Origin: Adiantum capillus-veneris
Taxonomy: Eukaryota > Streptophyta > Polypodiopsida > Polypodiales > Pteridaceae
Length of the DNA: 64,000 nucleotides
Assembly: GCA_014529385.2 (NCBI GenBank)
Contig: CM043964.1
Span: 133,456,420-133,520,419, forward strand
Reading direction: 5' to 3'
Shown here one piece after another: positions 49,096-58,263 of this stretch (positions are counted from its first letter, which is position 1; every line of letters starts with the position of its first letter). The notes beneath the pieces were generated by a model. It was not told the DNA's origin. It did not search any database and saw only the letters and a program-made list of their open reading frames with translations. Made by a program: the position numbers and the translations under genes.

Positions 49096-49097
<2 letters not shown>

Positions 49098-49107
<10 letters not shown>

Positions 49108-49363
49108 CAGGTCAAGAGACAGATAGAGAAGTCATGCACCAATTTATAGAGATCTTAAAAAAGATGGTTCCATATAGAGATGGGCAACGCATTGTCAAAG
49201 ATCAGTTGAGATAATACAGAGAGATGCGGGGGTCATTTGGCAGGCGAGATGCTCAGATTGATCGCAGGATGATAGGTTCATTGCTATGGTAGGAGGACTA
49301 TGGCTATGATGGCCGTGGGCTTTAGAGATTGGCGATCCATATTCTCAGCCATTCAGTTAGTAC
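49098..49363 (+). pseudogene. hAT transposase C-terminal domain, part 1
   Basis: Translation gives 'MHQFIEILKKMVPYRDGQRI', then 'YREMRGSFGRRDAQ', then a 'W.EDYGYDG' block and 'RLAIHILSHSVS', the hAT dimerisation region. Stops occur after 'DQLR', after 'SLLW' and after 'GRGL'. The reading runs directly into the target site of the Tat element and resumes at 61747. Confidence 0.75.
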
Positions 49364-49543
49364 TGATAGCCGTTTTTTCGGCTCTTTGTAATTGCCACAG
49401 TGAGTTACCTCACCCTACCAAAATCACCCAAACACTATGGCTATCCCTACCATTTCACTGTACATAGGCGTGCATGAGTCACGGGACTTTTCCCATATCT
49501 TCTTAAAAAACCCTCAATTAGGTAGTCATTGGGCTAGTTGAGC

Positions 49544-49548
<5 letters not shown>

Positions 49549-49600
<52 letters not shown>
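49549..49600. repeat. (TA)n microsatellite in 5' LTR only
   Basis: A run of about 26 TA units. The 3' LTR has an AAAAAT-type A-rich stretch at the same place (59202-59228), so the tract expanded or was replaced after insertion. Confidence 0.95.
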
Positions 49601-49602
<2 letters not shown>

Positions 49603-50559
49603 TATATTATGGCCCATGCATATGTAAATATTTCTTTGTATAGAGGGCCTAAATAAAAGATTTTTTCATAATTATTTTGGTATTTATTTAAACATTTCTA
49701 CCTAGGTGTGTGTTATTTATACTCTGTACATTGCCTCACCATTACCACAATTTTTCTTACCATTTTTCATACTCTTTATTCCATATAGAAATATTTTCAT
49801 GTAAGCTTCTCTTATATTTGGTGTAACTCCACCCCAACAAAAATCCAAAAAAACTAGTTTTATTTATGTGTATAGTTTTTCACTATTGTGATTTTTCCCT
49901 TCCTACATCTATTTTGTTTTTTTTTCTAAAAAATTAGAACACCAAAAATATTTATCTTTTTATGGTAGCCTCATAATGAGAGAGATTTCTTTTGACCCCT
50001 TTATATTTTTTTCCACTTATATTATTTATATTTGACATGTACATATTTTTTAGACCCCTCAATATTTGATTTTCTTAGTTGTACTGTTCACTTATATCAT
50101 AATCTCAACAATATCTTCAATTATAGACCTACCAAATAAGGTCAAGGGTAGGTGGCATGCATACATGCACTATGGAGGGCTCACTCTTGGAGGTATTCAA
50201 AAGAATCATCCAAAGAAGGACCCCACAAGGACCTTGTGCAGTGGAAAAAAACGGTCGGTTTTGCTAAATTTTTAAAGTTCACTTGCTCTCCAAATTTGAA
50301 AAGGTGATACAAACAAAAGTTGTACCTCGTGGGCTGAACTTTTGCCTCAAATGTTTTCATATTTTTTTGAGCTACGACCTATGAGCTATGATTTTATTAG
50401 TGGACCCCAGTTTTCCCATGCTATGCAGCCACACTCTCTCTTCCACTTTATCATTTTCCTCTTTCACACACACTTCTCTACTCATCATCCCCACCTCTCT
50501 CACCACTCCTCTCTGCACCCTACTCACCTTCTCCTCAACCTTGAAGAATAAGAGAAACC

Positions 50560-50835
50560 ATGGTGAACTCATACTCCCACACACAATTCCATTCCAAAAT
50601 TGACCACCTAGTCTCATTTTTCCTCCTCCAATTTACCCATATCTATCAAAAAAACCACAAAATTCAGCCTCTTCTCTTAAAAGACAGCATCATGGTGGTT
50701 GATTACTCAGCTTCAATTACCTTGTCTCTCAAGGAAGGTCAAGAGTGGAGAAAAAATGTACCGTCAAAGCTAGTGGACCGTCAACAAGCGTCAAAATTGG
50801 CCCTACTCAAGACACTTGGAGCATCAACCTTGTAA
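50560..50835 (+). CDS. U3-encoded 91-codon open frame (5' LTR copy)
   Basis: An ATG in a strong context (AACCATGG) opens a 91-residue frame upstream of the TATA box, so within U3. The product starts Met-Val-Asn-Ser-Tyr-Ser-His, has a hydrophobic/aromatic N-terminal half and a charged C-terminal half ('LKEGQEWRKNVPSKLVDRQQ'). The identical protein is encoded in the 3' LTR. As U3 it would be in the 3' part of genomic RNA. No homologue recognised; a chance frame is possible. Confidence 0.35.
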   Translation: MVNSYSHTQFHSKIDHLVSFFLLQFTHIYQKNHKIQPLLLKDSIMVVDYSASITLSLKEGQEWRKNVPSKLVDRQQASKLALLKTLGASTL

Positions 50836-51102
50836 GAAATCCACATTTTCTTACCTCTTAAGAGTTTTTCTTCCTTATTTGTATCCTACATGGATACTCC
50901 CATTGTAAATATCCAATTCCATTTGTAAATTAATACTAACTCTACTAACACTAACCCACTATGAAAAGTCCTATCACCTCCATTTCTCTCCTCTCTCTTT
51001 CCCCACCAACTTCTTGATAATTCCAAGCAAAAGAAATTAGATAAATTGCTGAAAATCTAACCCAACCATGGTTAGAGGAGTAACCCTAGCCTTCAAAATT
51101 TC

Positions 51103-51110
51103 TATAAAAG
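51103..51110 (+). promoter_or_regulatory. TATA box of Tat 5' LTR
   Basis: TATAAAAG in an LTR where transcription would then begin near 51135. The same box recurs at 60732-60739 in the 3' LTR. Confidence 0.7.
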
Positions 51111-51769
51111 GAGGGTGTAGCTAGCACAAAAAGGGGGGAGCCATAAGCAAGAGCACTATGCTATAGCTAGAGAAGCCAAGCTCAACCTCTCTAGAAGGAG
51201 CTCTTGAGTGGAAGCTCATTGTCTTATGCATGTGCATGTGTTGTAATAGGGGATTAGCAAGGGAACTCTATGCCATTGTAAGAGAGAGAGTGATCATTCA
51301 ATTGAGAGTAGGAAATCTATCATTTCTCCTACTAGTGTAAGCCCAACATTTGCTGAATCAAGGAGGGTGGATTTGGACTAAGCTTGGATACTTTGTCTCC
51401 CTTCCAACGTGAAGTAATGGACAACAATGATGCGTAAGTGTCTTGGTGTTTTTTGTTAAGTTCTTGATAGCTTGTCTCTGGTGTTTTCATCAATCTAGCC
51501 ATAAATCCCACATACTGTAAAAGGGCGACAGGGTGGAGAGGACTCCCCTGGCCTTAAGACAGTGATTGGGGTGGCTTTTCTTGTGATGTGTTGTGGTGAA
51601 ATTTACGCAAGATATGTTGAACAAATACTAATCTCACTTTGATTTGTCATGACAGATTTGTAAGAAGGTATTAATGCAACAAGCACCCCCTCCCCCTTTC
51701 TCTCTCTTTCTTAAATATATAGTTGTGTTTGCTTGATCATTGCCGACACGTTTCAAAGCAGCCCGAGCA

Positions 51770-51771
<2 letters not shown>

Positions 51772-51812
<41 letters not shown>
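51772..51812. repeat. (CT)n in 5' LTR
   Basis: A CT run of about 41 bp. The same tract in the 3' LTR (61399-61485) is about 87 bp, showing rapid length change since insertion. Confidence 0.95.
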
Positions 51813-51815
<3 letters not shown>

Positions 51816-52076
51816 TTTTAGTGTGTGAGAGTGTTCCATTGGTGTTAGGGATAGTGTAAATTCCTTGCTTGTTTGTGGGTTGCTCTAACGATTCTCCTCT
51901 TTTGCGTCCTAGTTCGCTCTTAAACTAGGTGGTGCCCCTTGTGTAGTTGGGATTTGGCTGTGGGTTTGTTGTTTTGGTTTGTGTTGTGTTGTGCCCCAGC
52001 CCCATTGAGCAGCACGGGAGCCTTGAAGGGTGTCTAGAGGTTGCTCTTCTTGTTGCCCGCCCCGGACCGCCTCAAA

Positions 52077-52090
52077 TTGGTGCCCCCACG
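52077..52090 (+). other. Putative primer-binding site of Tat element
   Basis: TTGGTGCCCCCACG lies 2 bases after the LTR end, where a primer-binding site should be. It is not the initiator-tRNA-Met type used by the other elements here. I could not assign the tRNA. Confidence 0.45.
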
Positions 52091-52149
52091 GAGGAACGGC
52101 TTGTGTATTTTTGTGTAGAATCAACCTTTAGCATAGTCAAGTAGTTTGC

Positions 52150-52362
52150 ATGAATCACGAAAATTTGTATGATCCCTTCATTCCCATTGCAAGGCAAAAG
52201 GTACACATAATTGTTAGTACTAAGTTGCAATTTCAACGTGTCATTCGTAGAATTTTAGGTCCTCTTAGGTTGGCCGAGATAAACGCTTCAGTAAATCCTT
52301 TTATTTTGCCTCTCATTAGGTACGACCTTAGTTTGGACGTCTATATTTTTGTTTTGTTTTAA
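52150..52362 (+). CDS. Tat leader ORF 1, unknown, paralogous to ORF 2
   Basis: A 70-codon ATG frame just inside the element. From residue about 19 it aligns with ORF 2 downstream: shared pattern 'F/Q-Q...', 'G..R..EI.AS.NP.ILPLI.Y' and C-termini 'DVYIFVLF' against 'DVHVFILF'. No known domain, signal peptide or membrane helix is clear. Both members of the pair end on the same Phe-Val/Ile-Leu-Phe and lie in the same phase 21 bp apart. They sit where Ogre/Tat elements carry an extra ORF upstream of gag. Confidence 0.5.
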   Translation: MNHENLYDPFIPIARQKVHIIVSTKLQFQRVIRRILGPLRLAEINASVNPFILPLIRYDLSLDVYIFVLF

Positions 52363-52383
52363 GCATTAGGTCATGCATAGACC

Positions 52384-52602
52384 ATGGATAATGGCCCAGG
52401 AATAGAGGTTTTCCCCTTCCATTTCACTCCACACATTAGAATAAACATTGCAATTAGTAGGAAAATCCATTTTCAACAACGTATGGTGTTCATGTTTGGT
52501 GCCCAAAGAGTAGGAGAAATTCTTGCATCACCAAACCCTGTCATTCTACCTCTCATCAACTACCACACTTCTTTTGATGTACATGTGTTCATTTTATTTT
52601 AA
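52384..52602 (+). CDS. Tat leader ORF 2, unknown, paralogous to ORF 1
   Basis: A 72-codon frame starting in a good context (GACCATGG) with Met-Asp-Asn-Gly-Pro-Gly. Its C-terminal 50 residues match ORF 1 at many positions ('GAQRVGEILASPNPVILPLI'). The tandem similarity implies an ancient duplication kept with both copies open. Function unknown. Confidence 0.5.
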   Translation: MDNGPGIEVFPFHFTPHIRINIAISRKIHFQQRMVFMFGAQRVGEILASPNPVILPLINYHTSFDVHVFILF

Positions 52603-52745
52603 AATGAAGTGCAGCCCGGCAAAATAGTGTGTATGTTTGTTTTTTCTTTGTCCAAGTTGTTACAAGAAACAAAAAAACGATCATTTGTTCTAACTGGGAA
52701 TGTGTGTGCAGTGAAAGTTCAATCCTTAGAGATCTAGCTCTATAA

Positions 52746-53183
52746 CCAATTGAGTTGCAGGAGCAAGTAGTAAGGCGTCTCCCTCATAACAAGAGGGTGG
52801 TGAAGTTAAGACGGAAGGTCCTACGCGTGGATTCCATTTTCCTCTTGTTGTTGGGCACTAAGGAAGACCGCGCATTCATCCAACTAGTGTGTGCCATAAG
52901 ATTGGTAAATAGAGTGAAATTTGGCGTTTGGCGAGTGCATTTCACCATTGAGGAAGACTCTTCCGGAAACTTGCGGCCAAAGTTCATGCTTCATAGACTC
53001 ACATTTGGTGAATTTTTCCCTCATTTGCGTCTTATTAATAGTCTTCCTTTCGCTTTCAACAAAGGAGATAGGGAGCTATTCAGAGCTTGTCTTAATAAAG
53101 AGAGCATAGAGAAGATTGCAAATTTGTATAAATTCTCATCCTTCTCTACTTTCTATGACACTTTGTTCATAGAGACATTGTAA
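52746..53183 (+). CDS. Tat leader ORF 3, unknown, paralogous to ORF 4
   Basis: Open from a stop at 52743-52745 to TAA at 53181-53183, with no ATG at its beginning. A TTGCAG/GAG at 52755-52763 could be a splice acceptor, so it may be an exon. It shares with ORF 4 the motifs 'VVRRLPH' (ORF 4 'IVRRLPH'), 'AFIQLVCA' ('VFIQTACA'), 'LTFGEFFPHLRLINSLPF' ('LSFEEFQPILELINSLPF') and 'RELFRAC' ('RDLIEAW'). No known family recognised. Confidence 0.5.
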   Translation, partial: PIELQEQVVRRLPHNKRVVKLRRKVLRVDSIFLLLLGTKEDRAFIQLVCAIRLVNRVKFGVWRVHFTIEEDSSGNLRPKFMLHRLTFGEFFPHLRLINSLPFAFNKGDRELFRACLNKESIEKIANLYKFSSFSTFYDTLFIETL

Positions 53184-53205
53184 ATCTCTTTATGCTTTTG
53201 AATGA

Positions 53206-53688
53206 TTTAACCATAATCCTAAGGAGTTTTTGTCCGGGAATTTTGTAGCACAAGTGGAGTCTTTAAATCTTGCAAACTTGATTGGACTTGATGAGGATGT
53301 TCTTTATGAAATTGTGAGAAGGTTGCCTCACTCCGACTGTGTGGAACTCGAAGGAAAGGAGCTCCTAGTCAATTGCTACTTTCTCACGGCCTTCGACGAG
53401 CATGAAGATCTAGTTTTTATACAAACCGCTTGTGCGTTGGGAATTGTAGAGCAAGTGCAATTTATCACTTGGGACATGGTTGCTCTTTTGGATCCAGAAA
53501 ATGAAGTTCTAGAGATTTCTGTTTATCACCTTAGCTTTGAAGAATTTCAACCCATCTTAGAGCTCATCAATAGTCTACCTTTTTGTTTTGATCAAACAAA
53601 TCGAGACCTTATTGAAGCTTGGATAGCTGAAGAAGAAAACCTAGAGTGGTATTTTCTTACTTCTTCATTTGCAGGCGAGTGGTTCTAA
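53206..53688 (+). CDS. Tat leader ORF 4, unknown, paralogous to ORF 3, in phase with gag
   Basis: An acidic, Leu-rich frame of about 160 codons open from a stop at about 53203 to TAA at 53686-53688. It has no ATG near the start. It aligns along most of its length with ORF 3. After its TAA the same phase stays open straight into gag, so ORF 4 and gag are separated by one stop codon only. It may be the gag N-terminal extension or an Ogre-type ORF1 product. Confidence 0.5.
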   Translation, partial: FNHNPKEFLSGNFVAQVESLNLANLIGLDEDVLYEIVRRLPHSDCVELEGKELLVNCYFLTAFDEHEDLVFIQTACALGIVEQVQFITWDMVALLDPENEVLEISVYHLSFEEFQPILELINSLPFCFDQTNRDLIEAWIAEEENLEWYFLTSSFAGEWF

Positions 53689-54718
53689 ATCTCTATTGTA
53701 TCCCTTATTGTAACTCGTGTTGTAATCTTTCATAATAATAGAGAGCCAACGCCAAATGTCTGGATATCCTCTTTTCTTGGAGAGCCTGGAGAGGATGCAG
53801 AATTATTTTTAGCAAATTTCAAGATGTCTTGCCGTATCAAGAGGATAGTAACCGATCAAGAACGTGTAGAAATGTTTGAGGTGGTCCTTAGGAAAGATGC
53901 TAGTACTTGGTTTGACTCTTTGCCTGAGGAAGTTAAAGGGAATTACACGAAAGTTTTGAATCGTTTCAAGAAATACTTCTTTGATCCCCAAAACACTCAG
54001 AAATTATGGCAAGACATTCTTTCTCATAAGCAAAAAGACTTAGATGACTACTACTCTTTGGGCTCTATGGATATGAAATGTTGCTAACACTCGTGATGGT
54101 GCAGAATTTTTAAAGAAGGAGAGGTTCATAGCCGGACTCTTTCCTGACCTTAAGGTAAAAGTTGAGGCGGGTGCACCTGCTACTTTTGATGCAGCTGAAA
54201 CTAGGGCTGCTGAGAAGTATAGGAAACTCAAGTGCTTAAGGGGAGAGGTTCCAATAGAAGGTCTTAGACCCAAAGGTAAGTCACAAGCATCAACATCTAG
54301 GGAGCTTCCTGAGGTAATGGCTGAAGTGATTGAGAAGTTAAATGAATCTTTAAGCAGCCTGTCAATTCACCTTGCACAAGCTGTAGGTCCAAAGGGACAA
54401 GCAAAGAAGTCAGAAGAGAGAGAGCCACGAACTAGGAGAGTCTTGCAATGTTGGAATTGTGGAGAGTCTGGACATGGGATGTATAATTGTCCTTGGCCCC
54501 GTGGAGAGCCAGGGAGACCTAACTTGAATTACCCAGTGATGAATGCAGGAGAAGGAGCTGGTCAACAACCAAGGCTTCTACAAAGGCCAAATGGACCAAG
54601 ACCACCTCCACAAGGAGTGGAAGGAGTTCCACCTTTGCCAGACCCAAACATGCATGTGGTAGAGGTGACAAATTTAAGAGAGGTTGACATGGAAGCAAAT
54701 GGCATTAAGCGTGGCTGA
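53689..54718 (+). pseudogene. Tat gag, frameshifted
   Basis: Begins in phase with ORF 4 ('NVWISSFLGEPGEDAELFL', 'WFDSLPEEVKGNY'), the retrotransposon gag domain. It shifts by one near 54060-54085 and continues as 'DGAEFLKKERFIAGLFPDLK'. A CCHC knuckle C-WN-C-GESG-H-GMYN-C lies near 54448-54490. It ends at TGA 54716-54718, after which the same phase stays open into pol. The frameshift would stop translation of gag unless it is bypassed. Confidence 0.85.
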
Positions 54719-57175
54719 GGGAAAGGTAAGGAGAAAGAAGGAGTTACATCACAAAGTGACCATGGACGAGAAAAGAAGGCAAAGGAGACCAAGGAAGCTA
54801 AGAGGACTCGACGTCGTATCAACCTCCAAGACTTCCCTCTTGGACATGGTATGGCTCCATACAACTTGTTGGAAGACATGAGAGGTAAGGGTCCTGATAT
54901 TTCATGGCCTCAATTTCTTGCATTATGTCCACAAGTTAGGAGGGATTTAACAAGGGCAGTTAGCACTAGGAGAAAGGTAAAAGAGAGTGTGCCTGTTGTA
55001 AAAATTGCACAAGCTGAAATGAATGAGGACATTACACCGGTGCTAGACTGTTACATCAAAGGAAGATTGGTTAGGAAAGGTCTAGTGGATGGGGGTGCAC
55101 AAATTTGCATCATGACAGAGGGACTCATGCAAAGACTAGGCATGCACATCCAGGAGACACCTGAAATCAAAGTCAAGATGGCAAACAATAGCAAGGCTAG
55201 GTGTGTAGGCATTTGTAAAAATGTCTTTGTAGAGGCCTTTGGCATTAAGAAAGCGGTGGATTTTTATGTTATGTCAACCAAGGGAAGTGGTTATCCATTT
55301 ATCCTAGGAAGACCATGGCTAATAAAAATGCGAGCTTTGCAGGATTGGGAGAGTGGGAAATTAATTTGCAGGAATGACAATCATAAGAAGGTTGTCTTTG
55401 ACATGAAGGAGCAACGCCAAGAGGAGCTCCATGAAGAATCATCTCAAAGTGAGACGGAAGAAGGTTGGACCGATAGCACTTCAGAAGAAGAAAGTAGCGG
55501 CAGCATTACTGAAGAGGAGTCTTCCATCGAAGTCATGGGGGTAAGGTTTAAGCCAAGCAACCAAGAGACCTCTTGTCAAGGCTTGGAGGAGGTAGGTCCT
55601 CAAGAGAACGAAGGTGTTCAAGATGAAGGGATGCTGGAAGGTATGCTATCAACAACACTTACAAAGGATGAAAGAGAGGAGTTCAAATGTGTGCTAAGGA
55701 AATTTCCTAGGCTTTTTGCTAAAGACTACACCGATGTGCGTGGAGTAGATGCTGTTCAACACAAAATTGAGTTGAAGCCAGAGACCACACCTAAGGCTCA
55801 GAAGCTACGAAGGCTAGGAGTCATTAAGGAGCAGGCTCTACTCAAGGAGGTAAGAAAGCTTCTAGCAGCAGGTTTCATTTATCCAGTGGAGAATTCAGAG
55901 TGGGTCTCTCCCGTTGTTGTCACTCCTAAGAAAAACGGCAAGTGGAGGGTGTGTGTGGATTATCGTCCACTTAATGAGGCAACAAAAAGAGACCACTTTC
56001 CCCTCCCATTTCAGGATGAGATACTAAATGAAGTAGCTGGTCATGAGAAGTACACTGTGTGTGATGGCTACTCGGGTTACTTTCAAATAGGTATCGCATT
56101 GGAGGATGAATTGAAAACAACCTTTATCACTCCTTGGGGTTGTTATGCTTTTAGAGTCATGCCATTTGGCCTGACAAATGCTCCTGCAACTTTCCAACTC
56201 TTCATGAACATGGTGTTTCAAGCATTCTTTGGAAAGTCCATTAGGGTTTTTATTGATGATTTTTGCATTTATAGCTCAAAATCATTGCATCTACAAAGGG
56301 TAGAAGAAGGTTTAAAGAAGCTCTACGACATGGGAGGTCAACTCAACCCCGACAAGTGCCATATAGGTGAGGATGAAGTAATCTTGCTTGGTCATAAAGT
56401 TTCTTACAATGGCATTGAAGTGGATCCTTCAAAGGCAAAGGCTCTTATTGAGCTACCATCACCCAAGAGTCTTAAGGAGGTCATCTCATTCATTCAAAAG
56501 GTGAAGTATATGTCACGCTTCATTCACTTAGCCTCGGAGTTACTGCACCCTTTGCAAAAGTTGACACAACAAGTAGAATTTGCATGGTCTGATGAGCTTG
56601 AAGAGTACTTTTGTAACATTAAAGCCATTTTGTCAGATCTACCAACACTCATGCCTCCTTGTTGGGAGTACACATTCTTTGTTAGCTCTAGTGTTGGAAG
56701 GGAAACAATTGGTGCAGTTTTGCTACAACAAGATCCCTACAGTACCAGGATGCGACCCATCTACTTTTCTAGTAGGGTCATGAATGCTTTGGAGAGAGGC
56801 TACACGGAGGCAGAACTCATGATGCTTTCTCTCATGTTTGCGATAAGGAAGTTTAGATCCTACTTGCTCCCAAAACCTTTTGTAATTCTCACCGCAGAGA
56901 ATTTGTTCCCTTGGGTGTCATCTCAAATGAATCTTAGTACTAGGATCTCAAAGTGGATTATGGAGTTGCAAGAGTTTCAATACTCTTTCAAGGTAGAAGA
57001 TAGTGTGCGTGCACAATTGGCAGGGATTCTCACTTATAGGGTGCATGAAAAGGAGATTAAGGTGCCTGAAGTAAAGACCCTACCATTACCACCACCAAAA
57101 AGTATTCCCAATGCTTTTACCTTGTTCTTTGATGGAGCTTTCGACGAGCCACAGGGAAAGCAGGGGGAGGGCTAG
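54719..57175 (+). CDS. Tat pol: protease, reverse transcriptase, RNase H
   Basis: Open in the gag phase from 54719; the first ATG is at 54851 (774 codons). Counting from that Met, the protease active site reads Val-Asp-Gly-Gly-Ala-Gln at about residue 79-84, Gly replacing Ser/Thr. An acidic linker (about 200-235) follows. RT (about 300-500) has 'KWRVCVDYRPLNEAT', 'PFGLTNAPATF' and the active site Phe-Ile-Asp-Asp at 56249-56260. RNase H (about 600-730) has 'RPIYFSSRVMNALE' and 'YTEAELMMLS'. The frame ends at a TAG (57173-57175) at the start of the second RNase H because of a frameshift in a G-rich run near 57160. Likely read from genomic RNA as part of gag-pol. Confidence 0.9.
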   Translation, partial: GKGKEKEGVTSQSDHGREKKAKETKEAKRTRRRINLQDFPLGHGMAPYNLLEDMRGKGPDISWPQFLALCPQVRRDLTRAVSTRRKVKESVPVVKIAQAEMNEDITPVLDCYIKGRLVRKGLVDGGAQICIMTEGLMQRLGMHIQETPEIKVKMANNSKARCVGICKNVFVEAFGIKKAVDFYVMSTKGSGYPFILGRPWLIKMRALQDWESGKLICRNDNHKKVVFDMKEQRQEELHEESSQSETEEGWTDSTSEEESSGSITEEESSIEVMGVRFKPSNQETSCQGLEEVGPQENEGVQDEGMLEGMLSTTLTKDEREEFKCVLRKFPRLFAKDYTDVRGVDAVQHKIELKPETTPKAQKLRRLGVIKEQALLKEVRKLLAAGFIYPVENSEWVSPVVVTPKKNGKWRVCVDYRPLNEATKRDHFPLPFQDEILNEVAGHEKYTVCDGYSGYFQIGIALEDELKTTFITPWGCYAFRVMPFGLTNAPATFQLFMNMVFQAFFGKSIRVFIDDFCIYSSKSLHLQRVEEGLKKLYDMGGQLNPDKCHIGEDEVILLGHKVSYNGIEVDPSKAKALIELPSPKSLKEVISFIQKVKYMSRFIHLASELLHPLQKLTQQVEFAWSDELEEYFCNIKAILSDLPTLMPPCWEYTFFVSSSVGRETIGAVLLQQDPYSTRMRPIYFSSRVMNALERGYTEAELMMLSLMFAIRKFRSYLLPKPFVILTAENLFPWVSSQMNLSTRISKWIMELQEFQYSFKVEDSVRAQLAGILTYRVHEKEIKVPEVKTLPLPPPKSIPNAFTLFFDGAFDEPQGKQGEG

Positions 57176-58263
57176 TGTTGCTCAACCCAAGTGGAGAGGT
57201 GGTCATGAAAGAGAAGGTCAATCTACCAGGTTCAACTAGCAACAATGAAGCAGAATACGACACACTACTTCATGGTTTGAAGATGTGCATTGGCCAAGGG
57301 ATAAAACGTCTCATGGTAAAGGGAGATGCACTTCTCATTGTTAAACAGATTTTAGGCATTTGGGCATGCAAGAATGAAAGCTTAAGGACAAAAGTTCATG
57401 CCATTCGTAAGATATTTAATCAGTTTGAAGAAGTGCAACTATATCATATTCCAAGGAAACAAAATGAAGATGCCGATTTACTTGCACAACAAGCAGTTAC
57501 ATGTGTTGAGAGAGAAGTGCAAGTCATCATGGTGGCAGCAGCTGTCAAGAAACCGAGATACCAGGGATTGGAGTCATTGGCTCCCATTATTGGCTACATT
57601 TTGGAGGGTGAGTTTCCACAAGACTTCACGAAGGCTCAGAAGAGGAGACTCATGAAGAAGGCAAGCGCATATCTCTTCCTAGAAGGCTCCCTCTATCAAA
57701 GAGGGAAGGATCAAGTGTGCAGAAGAGTACCAACTATTGAGGAAATTCCAGCCATTCTAAAAGGTTTTCATGAAGAAGCATGTGGTGGTCATTTTGCCCA
57801 AGAATTAACTGTGAAGAAGATTTTGCTTGCGGGGTATGTTTGGCCAAGTCTGCATGTGGATGTCCAACATTGGTGTAAAAGTTGTCACAATTGTCAGGTA
57901 AATGGGAATAGAAGATTGGTTTATGGTCCAAGGCAAATCGTGCTTGCAAATGGACCCTTTGAAAAGTGGGGCATTGATGCTATGGGTCCTCTGCCTAGGA
58001 CAAAAAATGGTAAACTCTACATTCTAGTGGCTGTAGACTATATGACAAGGTGGGTGGAAGCACAAAGTGTGGCAAAGGTAAATGAGAAGACAGTGAGCAA
58101 ATTCGTCTACACTCACATTTGTTGTAGATTTGGCACACCTTTGGAGATTGTTTCAGATAATGGTCCAGGGTTTAGAAAGGGATTGCTCACAGAAGTCTGT
58201 GAAGACTTCACATTCTACATCGTCACAGTACACCCTACTATCCCCAATCAAATGGTTTGGTAG
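57112..58263 (+). pseudogene. Tat second RNase H and integrase core, frameshifted
   Basis: The archaeal-type RNase H starts before the frameshift ('LFFDGAF') and continues after it with 'NNEAEYDTLLHGLKM', 'KGDALLIVKQI' and 'HIPRKQNEDADLLAQQA'. Integrase follows with an H2C2 finger ('HEEACGGH', 'CKSCHNC', 57768-57898), 'WGIDAMGPLP' with the first catalytic Asp and 'VSDNGPG' with the second. A frameshift near 58225-58240 ends the open frame at 58263, just before the catalytic Glu block. Confidence 0.9.

Larger units (their letters stand above)
49364..52074 (+). repeat. 5' LTR of Tat element
   Basis: The 2711-bp LTR begins TGATAGCCG and ends CCGCCTCA. It contains a (TA)n run (49549-49600), a U3 open frame (50560-50835), a TATAAAAG box (51103-51110) and a (CT)n run (51772-51812). 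With the TATA at 51103, U3 is about 1.77 kb. Confidence 0.95.

Noticed and set aside
50066-50275. 69-codon frame repeated at 59695-59904 as a gene
   Set aside because: It starts at TTG, has no ATG, and is conserved only because the LTRs are near-identical.
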